DNA of 64,000 nt from assembly GCF_000741295.1 (NCBI RefSeq), contig NZ_JGZG01000005.1, positions 310,001-374,000 on the forward strand, read 5' to 3'. The notes under the pieces were generated by a model that was given only the letters and a program-made list of their open reading frames with translations, had not been told where the DNA came from and searched no databases. This document shows positions 18,445 to 26,902 of the stretch, piece after piece. Positions within the stretch are counted from its first letter, which is position 1. Each line of letters starts with the position of its first letter. The stretch comes from Bifidobacterium pseudolongum subsp. globosum. Lineage in GTDB: Bacteria > Actinomycetota > Actinomycetes > Actinomycetales > Bifidobacteriaceae. The position numbers were made by a program, and so were the translations under genes.

Positions 18445-19449
18445 ATGCGGATTGTCCAACGATACGGCGACATTGAACATATGGCAGCACACCACACACC
18501 CCGCTGCGTCATCATCCGCGGCGGCGACGAATACCTCAACCGCCTCGCCGCACGGCGCCACGCCCGTCAATGGCTTGACGCCCACGCGGACAGCGAATTG
18601 ATCGAACTGGAAGCCAAAGACAGCAACCGATACGATTTCGAGGAAGCCACAAGCCCCTCGCTGCTCAGCCCCAGCGCCGCCGTCATCGTCAACCACGCCG
18701 AAGACTGCGACGAACCACTCGCGCAAGCCATCACCGACCATTGCCGCAACCCCCACGGCGAAGCCGACGGCTCCCTCGTCATCGTCAGCCACAACGGGTC
18801 AGCCAAAGGCAAACGGCTGATCGACAGCCTCACCCGCCTGCACGCTGTCCTCGAGGACATCCCCAAACTTGACAAACCACAGGCACGCCTCAACTTCACC
18901 CTCCAAGGCTTCGAACAACGCGGCCGCACCGTGGAACCACAAGCAGCCCAACAGCTCGCCAGCGTGCTCGGCGAACGCCCGGGCGAACTCGCCGCCATGA
19001 TCGAACAGCTCTGCTTCGACTTCGACACCAACCCCATCACCCTGAGCCAAGTCAACCAATACCTGATATCCGACCCTCAGGTCACCGGATTCGCCATGGC
19101 CGACCAGGCGCTCGCCGGCCATGGCGCCCAAGCCGTCATCATGATGCGCTCCGCCATCAGCCAAGGCACCGAACCCATCGCGCTCATCGGCGCGCTCGCG
19201 ATGAAACTGCGCTCCATGGCCAAAGCCTCGGCCGTACGCGCCGGAACCATCACACAAGCCGAATCGAACATGGCGCCATGGATGCTGCGCAACGCGTCCA
19301 AACAGCTGCCCGGATGGACATCCGCGGGCATGGCGCAATGCTTCAGCCAGCTCGCATGGGCGGACGAACAATGCAAAACCAACGGTTCGGACCCCATCTA
19401 CGCACTCGAACACGTCATCGAACTCATCAGCCGCAAAGGCATCGCATAA
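18445..19449 (+). CDS. holA: DNA polymerase III, delta subunit
   Basis: Clamp-loader subunit that opens the beta sliding clamp. The 334-residue length fits. The N terminus has RCVIIRGGDEYLNRLAARR, where the degenerate P-loop region sits, and the C-terminal collar domain includes ALIGALAMKLRSM and the terminal YALEHVIELI. AAGGAG sits ten bases ahead of ATG 18445; ATG 18481 is possible. The gene is C-rich and G-poor on this strand, as are the next three. Confidence 0.9.
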   Translation: MRIVQRYGDIEHMAAHHTPRCVIIRGGDEYLNRLAARRHARQWLDAHADSELIELEAKDSNRYDFEEATSPSLLSPSAAVIVNHAEDCDEPLAQAITDHCRNPHGEADGSLVIVSHNGSAKGKRLIDSLTRLHAVLEDIPKLDKPQARLNFTLQGFEQRGRTVEPQAAQQLASVLGERPGELAAMIEQLCFDFDTNPITLSQVNQYLISDPQVTGFAMADQALAGHGAQAVIMMRSAISQGTEPIALIGALAMKLRSMAKASAVRAGTITQAESNMAPWMLRNASKQLPGWTSAGMAQCFSQLAWADEQCKTNGSDPIYALEHVIELISRKGIA

Positions 19450-19458
19450 GGACACCGC

Positions 19459-20064
19459 ATGCACACCACCATCACCGCTGCAACCGCCACCGACATGCGC
19501 GCATTGGGCGCCCATCTCGCCAACCACATGCACGGGGGAGAAGTCATCCTCCTGTCGGGGCCATTGGGCGCCGGCAAAACCACCTTCGCCCAGGGATTCG
19601 GCGCCGGGCTGGGCATTGACGAGCCAATCGTCTCGCCCACCTTCACCATCGCCCGCGAACTCGACGGCCACTTCGCCGATGGCACGCCCGCACACCTGAT
19701 CCATGTGGACGCCTACCGGCTCGGCGGCACCGACTACGCGCCCGGGCAAGACAGCGTGAACCGCCTCCTCGACGAACTCGAAAGCCTCGGCCTCGATGAG
19801 GAACTCGAAGAACCCGGCACCCATACCGTCATCCTCATGGAATGGGGCGAGCAAATGGCCGCGGCGCTCGCCGACGAACGACTCGAAGTGCATATCGACC
19901 GGCCCTTCCGCGCAACGGCGCCAGATGCTACGGCGGCGGACATCGCCGTGGAACCCACAAGCGCGGGCGAACGCATCGTCACGCTCACGCCCATCGGCCC
20001 CTACTGGGACCGGTTCATGCACGATCTTCCCGACATGCCAGTCACGGGGGAGCGGCAGGCGTAA
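19459..20064 (+). CDS. tsaE: tRNA t6A37 threonylcarbamoyladenosine biosynthesis ATPase TsaE
   Basis: ATPase that works with TsaB and TsaD in making N6-threonylcarbamoyladenosine at position 37 of ANN-decoding tRNAs. The P-loop GPLGAGKTT is at residues 34-42, followed by SPTFTIARE and HVDAYRLGG. At 201 residues it is longer than E. coli TsaE (153), through an insert rich in D, E and L around residues 95-120. It starts nine bases after holA and precedes tsaB, rimI and tsaD. Confidence 0.93.
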   Translation: MHTTITAATATDMRALGAHLANHMHGGEVILLSGPLGAGKTTFAQGFGAGLGIDEPIVSPTFTIARELDGHFADGTPAHLIHVDAYRLGGTDYAPGQDSVNRLLDELESLGLDEELEEPGTHTVILMEWGEQMAAALADERLEVHIDRPFRATAPDATAADIAVEPTSAGERIVTLTPIGPYWDRFMHDLPDMPVTGERQA

Positions 20065-20122
20065 CGCCCCACCCGCCACCAGCAACCAACCACACCAGTT
20101 ACACAACCGCAGGGAACCCACC

Positions 20123-20938
20123 ATGCACACACTCGTCATCGACACCGCATACGGATCCACGGTCGGCATCGTCGGCCACGAACCCATCCAGGAACAGAAC
20201 TCACGCACCCACGTCGAACGCCTCCAAGTGGACATCGCCGCCGCCTGCGCGCAAGCCGGCATCACCCCGCAGGATCTGGACCGCATCGTCGTCGGCACCG
20301 GTCCGGCGCCCTTCACCGGCCTGCGCGCCGGAATCGTCACCGCACGGGCCATCGCCTTCGCCACCGGAGCCGAGCTGCTCGGCCAAGACGACCTCGAACC
20401 CTGCGCCGCGGCCATGGACGCCGCACGCCGCCACAACCCCCGAATCACCACGCTGTTGCCAGCGCAGGCCATGGCAGCCATCGACGCGACCGCCACATGC
20501 ACACCCCTCACCCTCGCCGTCAACGACGCGCGCCGCAAACAGCTCTACTTCGCGCTCTACAGCCACACCAGCGGCGCACCAACCACAGTGATTCCCATGG
20601 ACATCGACTACCCCGAGCACATCGCCATACGCGTCAACCACGCCATACGAGACCTCCAACAGCACCACCCTGGCACCCAATACACCATCGACATCATGGG
20701 CCACGGCGCCCACACCTACACGCAACACTGGGCCGCCCTGCACAACCCCGGCGCCATCCTCGACCTCACCGCGCTCGACCTCGGCGCCACCGGGCTCGCT
20801 CTCTTCGCTCACCTCGCCGAGAACCGCACCACCGCGCAACCCGTCGAGCCCCTCTACCTGCGCCGCCCAGACGTCAGCGTACCCAACCCACTCAAACACG
20901 TCCTCAACCACGCGCCAGCCACCAAGGACGCCGCATGA
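20123..20938 (+). CDS. tsaB: tRNA t6A37 biosynthesis protein TsaB
   Basis: Non-catalytic partner that scaffolds TsaD and TsaE. The ASKHA-fold N terminus reads HTLVIDTAYGSTVGIV and is followed by VVGTGPAPFTGLRAG, the family's diagnostic GPGSFTGLR equivalent. Length 271 residues. The open frame continues far upstream as an out-of-frame shadow of tsaE; ATG 20123 has CAGGGA upstream. It overlaps rimI by four bases (ATGA). The first 100 residues are well conserved and the C-terminal half is divergent, as usual for TsaB. Confidence 0.92.
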   Translation: MHTLVIDTAYGSTVGIVGHEPIQEQNSRTHVERLQVDIAAACAQAGITPQDLDRIVVGTGPAPFTGLRAGIVTARAIAFATGAELLGQDDLEPCAAAMDAARRHNPRITTLLPAQAMAAIDATATCTPLTLAVNDARRKQLYFALYSHTSGAPTTVIPMDIDYPEHIAIRVNHAIRDLQQHHPGTQYTIDIMGHGAHTYTQHWAALHNPGAILDLTALDLGATGLALFAHLAENRTTAQPVEPLYLRRPDVSVPNPLKHVLNHAPATKDAA

Positions 20939-21435
20939 TCGTCGACCTCGCCACCCTCGACCAAGACCAGGCCATCACGCAGATCAGCCAACTCGAATCC
21001 CAACTCTTCGGCCCCAGCGCATGGAGCCCCAACGCCATCCGTCAGGAACTCAACGCGCCGGCACGCGCCTACTGGGCCGACATCGACCCCGCAACCACCA
21101 CCGGCATTCCCGCCATACGCGGATACGCCGGCACTTGGTTCGACGGCTACGACACCCAGATCATGACCATAGGGGTGGCGCCACAACACCAACACCACGG
21201 CATCGGCCAGGCACTCCTCCGACAGATCATCGACCAGGCCAACGCCGACCACGCCGAACGCATCCTCCTTGAAGTGCGCGTCGACAACACGCCGGCACTC
21301 GCCCTCTACGCCAACAACGGATTCACGCGCCTCGGCCTGCGCAAACGCTACTACCAGCCCGAAGGCATAGACGCGTACACCATGAGCCTCGACCTCAACC
21401 CCCGTACCATCGGATTCCAACCCACCCACGCCTGA
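20935..21435 (+). CDS. rimI: GNAT N-acetyltransferase, RimI type
   Basis: In E. coli RimI acetylates the N-terminal alanine of ribosomal protein S18. The 166-residue protein has the GNAT acetyl-CoA loop QHQHHGIGQALL, then LLEVRVDNTPALALYANNGF, the RimI hallmark, and ends in a YYQPEGIDAYTM segment. It starts at the ATG overlapping the tsaB stop and lies 18 bases ahead of tsaD, the common actinobacterial order. The ribosomal target is by family analogy. Confidence 0.92.
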   Translation: MIVDLATLDQDQAITQISQLESQLFGPSAWSPNAIRQELNAPARAYWADIDPATTTGIPAIRGYAGTWFDGYDTQIMTIGVAPQHQHHGIGQALLRQIIDQANADHAERILLEVRVDNTPALALYANNGFTRLGLRKRYYQPEGIDAYTMSLDLNPRTIGFQPTHA

Positions 21436-21453
21436 CCACCACACGGAGCCACC

Positions 21454-22497
21454 ATGAGCCAACCAACCATCCTCGGCATCGAATCAACATGCGACGAAAC
21501 TGCAGCCGCCGTCGTCACCGGACACACCCTGCGATCCAACGTCGTCGCCTCATCCATGGACGAACACGCACGCTACGGCGGCGTCATCCCCGAAATCGCC
21601 TCACGCGCCCACGCCCAGGCCTTCACCCCGGTCGTAAGCAAAGCACTCTCCGACGCCGGTCTCGACCTGGCCGACATCGACGCCATTGCGGTCTCCGCCG
21701 GACCAGGGCTGGCCGGATGCCTCGCCGTCGGCGTCTCCGGCGCCAAGGCGCTCGCATGGGCGGCCGGCAAACCCATCTACGGCGTCAACCACGTCATCGG
21801 TCATGTGGCTGTCACACAGTTGCAGTTCGGTGCGCTACCCGCCAACACGATGGCGCTCATCGTCTCCGGCGGCCATACGTCATTGCTGCATGCCGATGAC
21901 ATCGCACGGCATATCGACGTGGTGGGCACCACGCTCGACGACGCCGCGGGCGAATGCTTCGACAAGGTGGCACGACTGCTTGGTTTCCCCTATCCGGGCG
22001 GCCCGCACATCGATGAGCACGCGCGCCGGGGCGACCCCCATGCGATCCGTGTGCCGCAGGGGCTGACCCAAGGCAACGCCGGCAAACGCCACCCTTACGA
22101 TTTCAGTTTCTCAGGCGTCAAGACAGCCGTGGCGCGGTGGATCGAACAACGTCAAGCCGCGGGTGAAGCGGTGCCGGTCGACGACGTGTGCGCCTCGCTC
22201 GCCGCATCGGTGGCCGATGTGCTCGCCACGAAGGCGATGCGGGGGTGTGAACAGTACGGTTCGGACACGCTCATCGTCGGCGGCGGGTTCTCCGCGAACT
22301 CGCAATTGCGTGTGGCGCTGCTCGAGCAAGGGGAACGGCACGGTGTGGATGTGCGCTTGCCCGAGCGCGCGCTGTGCACCGACAACGGCGCCATGGTCGC
22401 CATGCTCGGTGTGAACCTTGTGGAAGCCGGTGTGCACCCGTCACCGTTGGATTTCCCGATTGATTCGGCGATGCCCCTTACCCGAATCTCCATGTAA
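21454..22497 (+). CDS. tsaD: tRNA N6-adenosine threonylcarbamoyltransferase TsaD
   Basis: Catalytic subunit that transfers the threonylcarbamoyl group to A37 of tRNA. The 347-residue protein carries GIESTCDETAAAV at the N terminus, the metal-binding HVIGH motif at 113-117, IVSGGHTSL and a late GGGFSANSQLR. Oddly, codon usage changes at about residue 115: before it, third positions are mostly C and G is rare on this strand, as in tsaE, tsaB and rimI; after it, G and T endings are common. The protein itself looks intact across that point. Confidence 0.96.
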   Translation: MSQPTILGIESTCDETAAAVVTGHTLRSNVVASSMDEHARYGGVIPEIASRAHAQAFTPVVSKALSDAGLDLADIDAIAVSAGPGLAGCLAVGVSGAKALAWAAGKPIYGVNHVIGHVAVTQLQFGALPANTMALIVSGGHTSLLHADDIARHIDVVGTTLDDAAGECFDKVARLLGFPYPGGPHIDEHARRGDPHAIRVPQGLTQGNAGKRHPYDFSFSGVKTAVARWIEQRQAAGEAVPVDDVCASLAASVADVLATKAMRGCEQYGSDTLIVGGGFSANSQLRVALLEQGERHGVDVRLPERALCTDNGAMVAMLGVNLVEAGVHPSPLDFPIDSAMPLTRISM

Positions 22498-22518
22498 GAC
22501 GCGGTGGGACACGCCGAG

Positions 22519-22546
22519 TTGCATTCATTGGATTTGCGTGTATACT
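22519..22546 (+). promoter_or_regulatory. Promoter of tRNA-Asn copy 1
   Basis: TTGCAT (22519-22524) and TATACT (22541-22546), spacer 16 bases. The same elements recur 459-460 bases downstream before copy 2 with small changes. Confidence 0.65.
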
Positions 22547-22584
22547 ATTTTTCTTGTGCGCTGAAGTGATTCGGCGTGCAGTAT

Positions 22585-22660
<76 letters not shown>

Positions 22661-22663
22661 CCA

Positions 22664-22686
22664 AGCCGCCTCCGGGCGGCTTTTTT
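22664..22686 (+). terminator. Rho-independent terminator of tRNA-Asn copy 1
   Basis: AGCCGCC/GGCGGCT stem with loop TCCG, followed by six T residues (22681-22686). Confidence 0.9.
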
Positions 22687-22687
22687 G

Positions 22688-22977
22688 CATATCGCGATAT
22701 GAGTGAACATGCGTGGGTTGTGCGGATATTCGAAGGAATTGTATGGGTTTGCGATTCCGCGGCCGCCCGTGGATGCGCAGGCGGTAGAGTGGGATCCATC
22801 GACCGGACCTGTGGAGCATCGGCTGGTATGACAGCGATCGGCAGGCACAGCCAGCCCTGAGGGAGTGTAGTGGAGGAGCCTCATCCACCCTAATGGGGAC
22901 GGGTCGTCAAGGTCGACAGGAAGAGAGGAGCGGTCGGCGTGTCGCAACGCGCATGGAGCCCGTTGCGACACGCCGAT
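22688..22977 (+). other. Structured intergenic region between the tRNA-Asn copies, no gene recognised
   Basis: About 290 bases with no credible protein on either strand. It ends in a perfect 15-bp hairpin, CGGCGTGTCGCAACG (22935-22949) with CGTTGCGACACGCCG (22961-22975), of terminator type without a T tract. Upstream, GGCTGG/CCAGCC could pair (about 22821-22856). I looked for conserved elements of SRP RNA, RNase P RNA and tmRNA and found none. A small RNA ending at the hairpin is possible but not shown; no good promoter is seen. Confidence 0.4.
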
Positions 22978-23006
22978 TTGCTTTGTATGCATGAAGCATG
23001 TATATT
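22978..23006 (+). promoter_or_regulatory. Promoter of tRNA-Asn copy 2
   Basis: TTGCTT (22978-22983) and TATATT (23001-23006), spacer 17 bases, one base longer than for copy 1. The -35 begins directly after the hairpin at 22935-22975. Confidence 0.65.
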
Positions 23007-23044
23007 GTCTTTTCGTTGCGCTGAAGTGATTCGGCGTGCAGTAT

Positions 23045-23120
<76 letters not shown>

Positions 23121-23123
23121 CCA

Positions 23124-23146
23124 AGCCGCCTTCGGGCGGCTTTTTT
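23124..23146 (+). terminator. Rho-independent terminator of tRNA-Asn copy 2
   Basis: AGCCGCC/GGCGGCT stem with a stable TTCG tetraloop, followed by six T residues. Confidence 0.9.
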
Positions 23147-23162
23147 GTATGCCTGTCCAGCT

Positions 23163-23957
23163 TTACGAGGCTGCCTGTTCCACGCAACGGGACAGATTGC
23201 GCGCCAGCTGTGCGATGGTGCTGTCGAGCTTCGCGGTGTCGGTGAACATCGATGCGAACAGTGTGTCGAAACTGGAACGGAAATCCTCCGGCAACACGCG
23301 GCAATCGCGTTCGGCGATGCCCAGCTGCCGCTTTTCGCCCGGATGCGTCATGCCATTGATCGCGAACAGCACGTCGAAATACGAAGCGAGGAATGCGGCC
23401 ACGCGGTGATTGACGCTCACCAGGTCGCCACGGGAGGCGGCTTTATGGATCTGCGCGTCGTATGCCGGCAGTGCGCCGTGGAGCAAGGGCATGTTGGCGT
23501 GGATGATTGCGTCGCGCAGCGCGTCCGGGTACGGCACATCGAAGCGCCGTTGGAGGGCCTCGAGGCGGCTGTGGCGGTCGAACACCACCTTGCAAGTGCG
23601 TAGATTGTGCCACATGCACGTTGTATAGCCCAGTGAGGCCTCGTGCCCTTCGACCACGCGGCGCACGTCGGCCGCGAACCCATCCAGGTCGCGGTGCAGC
23701 AGGTCCAGATCCACACCGTCGCGGAACGTGCAGTTGTCTTCGTGCTCCCAGTAGTGGTTGCCGATCTCCATGACCGTGCAATAGCGGGCGAGCAATGCCC
23801 TGCGCGCCTCTTCGTCAATCGGTGCGGTGCAGTAGAGATACACGTCGTAGTCGGAACGGGCGTCGTGTAGGCCCGATGCCCGTGATCCGCCGAGTGCGAT
23901 CGCCTCGACTTGTGGCAGTTCCTGAAGCTGGGCGAACAGTTGGTGTGCGAGGTCCAT
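23163..23957 (-). CDS. DUF4037-type nucleotidyltransferase domain protein
   Basis: A 264-residue protein whose N terminus has the minimal nucleotidyltransferase pattern: GGSRASG from residue 23 followed by SDYDVYLY, with D36 and D38 as the metal-binding pair. The rest is helical, with MWHNLRTCKVVFDRHSRLEALQRRF and a C-terminal region resembling DUF4037. Relatives include aminoglycoside adenylyltransferases and stand-alone transferases of unknown substrate. ATG 23957 follows AAGGAG at six bases. It converges on tRNA-Asn copy 2. No partner HEPN or antitoxin gene is adjacent, so I do not call it a MNT/HEPN toxin-antitoxin member. Confidence 0.8.
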   Translation of the reverse strand: MDLAHQLFAQLQELPQVEAIALGGSRASGLHDARSDYDVYLYCTAPIDEEARRALLARYCTVMEIGNHYWEHEDNCTFRDGVDLDLLHRDLDGFAADVRRVVEGHEASLGYTTCMWHNLRTCKVVFDRHSRLEALQRRFDVPYPDALRDAIIHANMPLLHGALPAYDAQIHKAASRGDLVSVNHRVAAFLASYFDVLFAINGMTHPGEKRQLGIAERDCRVLPEDFRSSFDTLFASMFTDTAKLDSTIAQLARNLSRCVEQAAS

Positions 23958-24172
23958 GGTGGCTCCTTTTCGTTGTGCCAGATGCGGGTTGCGCCTCCAT
24001 GTGCGCACCGCAAGCTCCAACATATCAATACTTTCCGAAAGAAAGAAAATGAGGCCGCAAAGTGGACAATCAATCTTGCGTATGATGGCCGAAGAACAAT
24101 CATGCGATATGGCGTGCGCCGGCAGTGTCGTCGTCCCGCCACGTGTGCGGCCTATGTGGGAAAGAGGTGCGT

Positions 24173-24550
24173 ATGAGTGCCAACGGCATCGACAGGAAGG
24201 CGCTTGAGCAGCTCCATGCCGAATCCATGGAAGAACAGGTCTCCTATTACCGGCGCCCGTTCATGGTGCTGTGGGCTGCGGTGCAGGAAGCATCGGTGGA
24301 ACTCGAAGAGGACTACGGCATGTCGGCCGAAGTCGCGCAGGTATGGGTCGCCGAACAGCTGCGGCAAGTGGCCGATTCGCTCGTCGACCGCCTCGCGGAG
24401 AAAGCCGTTGCGCACGGGGTCAGCAAATCCAACGTGGCGCGCGCCGCAGGAGCCGACCCCACAAACGCACTGCGCCGCTTCCCGCGCCTCACCAGTGACG
24501 CGCCACACGAACGGCTCCTCATCGACGATGTACTAGACGCCTTGGAATAA
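24173..24550 (+). CDS. Protein of unknown function with a possible C-terminal helix-turn-helix
   Basis: A 125-residue soluble, mainly helical protein. Residues about 75-105 (AEKAVAHGVSKSNVARAAGA) look like a helix-turn-helix, with VSKSNVARAAG as the turn and recognition helix. The start at ATG 24173 has AGAGGTG upstream; GTG 24125 would add 16 residues including CGLCGKE. It is divergent from the nucleotidyltransferase at 23163 and could regulate it, but that is inference from position alone. I do not recognise the family. Confidence 0.6.
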   Translation: MSANGIDRKALEQLHAESMEEQVSYYRRPFMVLWAAVQEASVELEEDYGMSAEVAQVWVAEQLRQVADSLVDRLAEKAVAHGVSKSNVARAAGADPTNALRRFPRLTSDAPHERLLIDDVLDALE

Positions 24551-24678
24551 CACGCACACCGAATCCGACACGCCGATGACAGACCGTCCGACCACATCAC
24601 CCCTTCCGCATTGGCACACGGATGCGTGACGGTGCATACTGTGCCCATCCACGGCATCGGCACAGAAAGGACGAGACC

Positions 24679-25272
24679 ATGACACCGAAATCAAGAGAAG
24701 AGCACATCGCGCGCATCCGCAGAAGGCGGAGGCTGATCCGCGCGGGAATCGCGCACCGCGAAGGAATGATGCGCCGTGCCGCAGCATTCGCGCTCTGCAG
24801 TGCGCTGATGGCGGCCTATCCGTGGGGGAAGGCCGCCATCAGCGCACAGGCGGGCGAATCGTGTACAGCCGGCATGGTGATGCCGGTGCAAGGCAGTGAG
24901 ATTATCGCGCGATTCGACGGGCCGTACCAAGCGTGGATGGCCGGGCACCGCGGCATCGACATCCGCGCACAGAAAGGGGATGAGCTCGTCGCGCCCGCCA
25001 CCGGCATCATCAGCCACGCAGGCACCGTCGCCGGCAAATCGACGGTGAGCATCCGCGTACGGTCATTTACACTCACATTCGAACCGGCGCAGACTGCACT
25101 ACCAGTCGGCACGCCGGTGCTGCGCGGCAAACCGTTCGCCAAAGTCGCCGGCGGCAGCGACCACTGCGACGACGCATGCGTGCATTGGGGCATCAAGCTG
25201 GGCAAAGGAGCCTATGAAGACCCCGAGCGGTGGCTCACCCCGCAATCGATCCGGCTTGTACCCGTGGCGTAA
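24679..25272 (+). CDS. M23-family (LytM-like) peptidase domain protein, exported
   Basis: A 197-residue protein: basic N terminus (residues 1-30, RRRRRL), one membrane or signal segment at about 33-50, then a LytM domain. H90 and D94 in GHRGIDIRA supply the usual first zinc ligands and H169 in CVHWGIK the later one; GDELVAPATGIISHAG lies between. The family cleaves peptidoglycan cross-bridges, though some members are inactive regulators. The usual HxH is here VHWG with the preceding position V, so activity needs care. AAAGGA precedes ATG 24679. It converges with the lipoprotein gene, their stops three bases apart. Confidence 0.85.
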   Translation: MTPKSREEHIARIRRRRRLIRAGIAHREGMMRRAAAFALCSALMAAYPWGKAAISAQAGESCTAGMVMPVQGSEIIARFDGPYQAWMAGHRGIDIRAQKGDELVAPATGIISHAGTVAGKSTVSIRVRSFTLTFEPAQTALPVGTPVLRGKPFAKVAGGSDHCDDACVHWGIKLGKGAYEDPERWLTPQSIRLVPVA

Positions 25273-25275
25273 GAA

Positions 25276-26790
25276 TCACAGTCCGGCTTCGGCGAGCGTG
25301 ATGTACCCCGGGTCGATGAGCTCGGTCTTCATATTGCCCGCGCTCACCGAGAGCAACGGCAGGCTCATCGTCGGCACGTTCTGGCCATAGAGGTCCTGCA
25401 CACTGACGAAGTCCAGACCGTCAAGGGAATCACCTTGGGCGAAGGCCGCACAGATCCGCGCAAGGTCGGCGGCGCTCGCGACACGGTCGACGAGGCCGGT
25501 CGCCCATTGCTTGCCGTTCACGATGTTGGGCATGGCACTGATATACGCGCCGAAGCCGGTGACGATGGGCCAGCGGTTCTGCGCCTTCTGGTTCTCCTGA
25601 CGCACCCCCTCGGGTGTGCTGAGCGAGGGGGCGCGCTTGGGGTCGGGCACGCGGTTTTTCTGCAGGTCCTGCCTGCCCGCGATGTTGCCGACGATGTCGC
25701 CGATGGTGATCGACGGGTTGACATCGGCGGCGGACCCGGTGTACTTGAGTGCGGTGAGGCCCTTGACCACGCCGTTGGCCACATAATCATTCATCGCGAT
25801 CACACCGTCGATGCGCACATGCCCTTGGCCATTGGCCGGCCGGCCCAGCCGTTGCCGGAACTCCGTCTCGATGCTGTCGGCATCGGTGGCCTTGATGGTC
25901 ACGTCACGCCAATCCTGCACCGTCGTGGATGCGGTCGTCCTCATCGACGGGCTGAGCACCACGCCCGAGCGGAAATACGACCCAATGACCTCCCATACCC
26001 CACTGAACGCCTCGCGTGCGAATGCCTCGTCGAGCTGCGGATAGTCGGAGTCCGCGTCATAAGGCAGCAGGATCTCGATGTACTTGGGGTTGTACCGGCT
26101 TGCGCTGTCCAACTGCAGTTTGCTGACGAGTTGGCGCGCCTGCAGGCGCCCTATCTCGCGGGCCGAGCACAGGCTCACAAAGGCGTCCGGGGTGAACCCT
26201 GGCAGGGGGGTGGCAATCACCACAACGTGCATGCCTGCCTTCTGCGCCAATCCGAGCGCGCGCGTCATGCGGCTGAGGGATTCATCCAACGATTCATCAG
26301 TGGCGTTTTCTTCGGCGAGTGATTGTGTGACGTAGTCGCCGTAGCGTTTCACCGTGTCGGTCATCGGTGCGGCCGGGGCGACAACGAGCGTCGTGGACTG
26401 CGCTTCGGGGTCGGCGCTTGAGCCGTCCGTGGAGCCGTCGAGCGCATCGACGACATAATCCTGAATGCGGTGGCTTTGCCGTTCCAAGTCGGAATCGGCG
26501 TGGGTCTGCATATGGTCCGCCTCGAACCCGCGGTCCTCAAGCGAATCCTTGGTGGCGTCGGCGAAGTCATGCCAGGAATTGAGCGGCACATCCTGCGAGA
26601 CGGTGAATCCGTCGTTCGGCAGGAACAGCGCCACCGACCCCGTGAGCCTTGTCTCTCCGGCCACGGTTGTGGTGCTCGTGGGGGCGGGGCTGGCTCCCGA
26701 CCCGCAGGCGGCGAGCGGCAACGCCATGCATAGGCATGCCGTTGCCGCCAAGAGTCGTCGTGCCGTTGAGCTGCTGTGGATACCCACCAT
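25276..26790 (-). CDS. Orphan periplasmic-binding-type lipoprotein, sugar-binding class
   Basis: A 504-residue lipoprotein with signal peptide and lipobox LAAC (C29). The mature part has the type 1 periplasmic-binding arrangement of the ribose/xylose class: GSVALFLPNDGFTVSQDVPLNSW at the N terminus, a TTLVVAPAAPM strand, MHVVVIATPLPG, then GVIAMNDYVANGVVKGL, the usual ligand-site DxVAANND-like motif. It is much longer than the typical 330-residue binding protein, by about 150 residues. No transporter gene adjoins it. ATG 26790 has AAGGCGG upstream. Ligand unknown. Confidence 0.8.
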   Translation of the reverse strand: MVGIHSSSTARRLLAATACLCMALPLAACGSGASPAPTSTTTVAGETRLTGSVALFLPNDGFTVSQDVPLNSWHDFADATKDSLEDRGFEADHMQTHADSDLERQSHRIQDYVVDALDGSTDGSSADPEAQSTTLVVAPAAPMTDTVKRYGDYVTQSLAEENATDESLDESLSRMTRALGLAQKAGMHVVVIATPLPGFTPDAFVSLCSAREIGRLQARQLVSKLQLDSASRYNPKYIEILLPYDADSDYPQLDEAFAREAFSGVWEVIGSYFRSGVVLSPSMRTTASTTVQDWRDVTIKATDADSIETEFRQRLGRPANGQGHVRIDGVIAMNDYVANGVVKGLTALKYTGSAADVNPSITIGDIVGNIAGRQDLQKNRVPDPKRAPSLSTPEGVRQENQKAQNRWPIVTGFGAYISAMPNIVNGKQWATGLVDRVASAADLARICAAFAQGDSLDGLDFVSVQDLYGQNVPTMSLPLLSVSAGNMKTELIDPGYITLAEAGL

Positions 26791-26850
26791 ACAACCGCCT
26801 TGTCAAGTCGAACGTGTGCATGTGCACCGCCGATTGTACCCGACATATGG

Positions 26851-26889
26851 CATAGGGCCCGCCTCCTTTCATGGTCGGCGGGCCCTATG
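26851..26889 (-). terminator. Hairpin downstream of icd
   Basis: CATAGGGCCCGCC (26851-26863) pairs perfectly with GGCGGGCCCTATG (26877-26889), loop 13 bases. On the minus strand it follows the icd stop by 13 bases and precedes the lipoprotein gene. No T tract. Confidence 0.65.
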
Positions 26890-26902
26890 GGTCGGGATTG
26901 CG

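Noticed and set aside
18799-20538. 579-residue minus-strand frame opposite holA-tsaB
   Set aside because: Shadow created by the skewed composition of this stretch; all four genes on the other strand have family motifs.
22688-22977. SRP RNA, RNase P RNA or tmRNA
   Set aside because: None of the conserved elements of these RNAs could be found, so the region is left as unassigned.
23163-24550. MNT/HEPN-type toxin-antitoxin pair
   Set aside because: The nucleotidyltransferase is much longer than MNT antitoxins and its neighbour lacks the HEPN RX4-6H motif and is divergently oriented.
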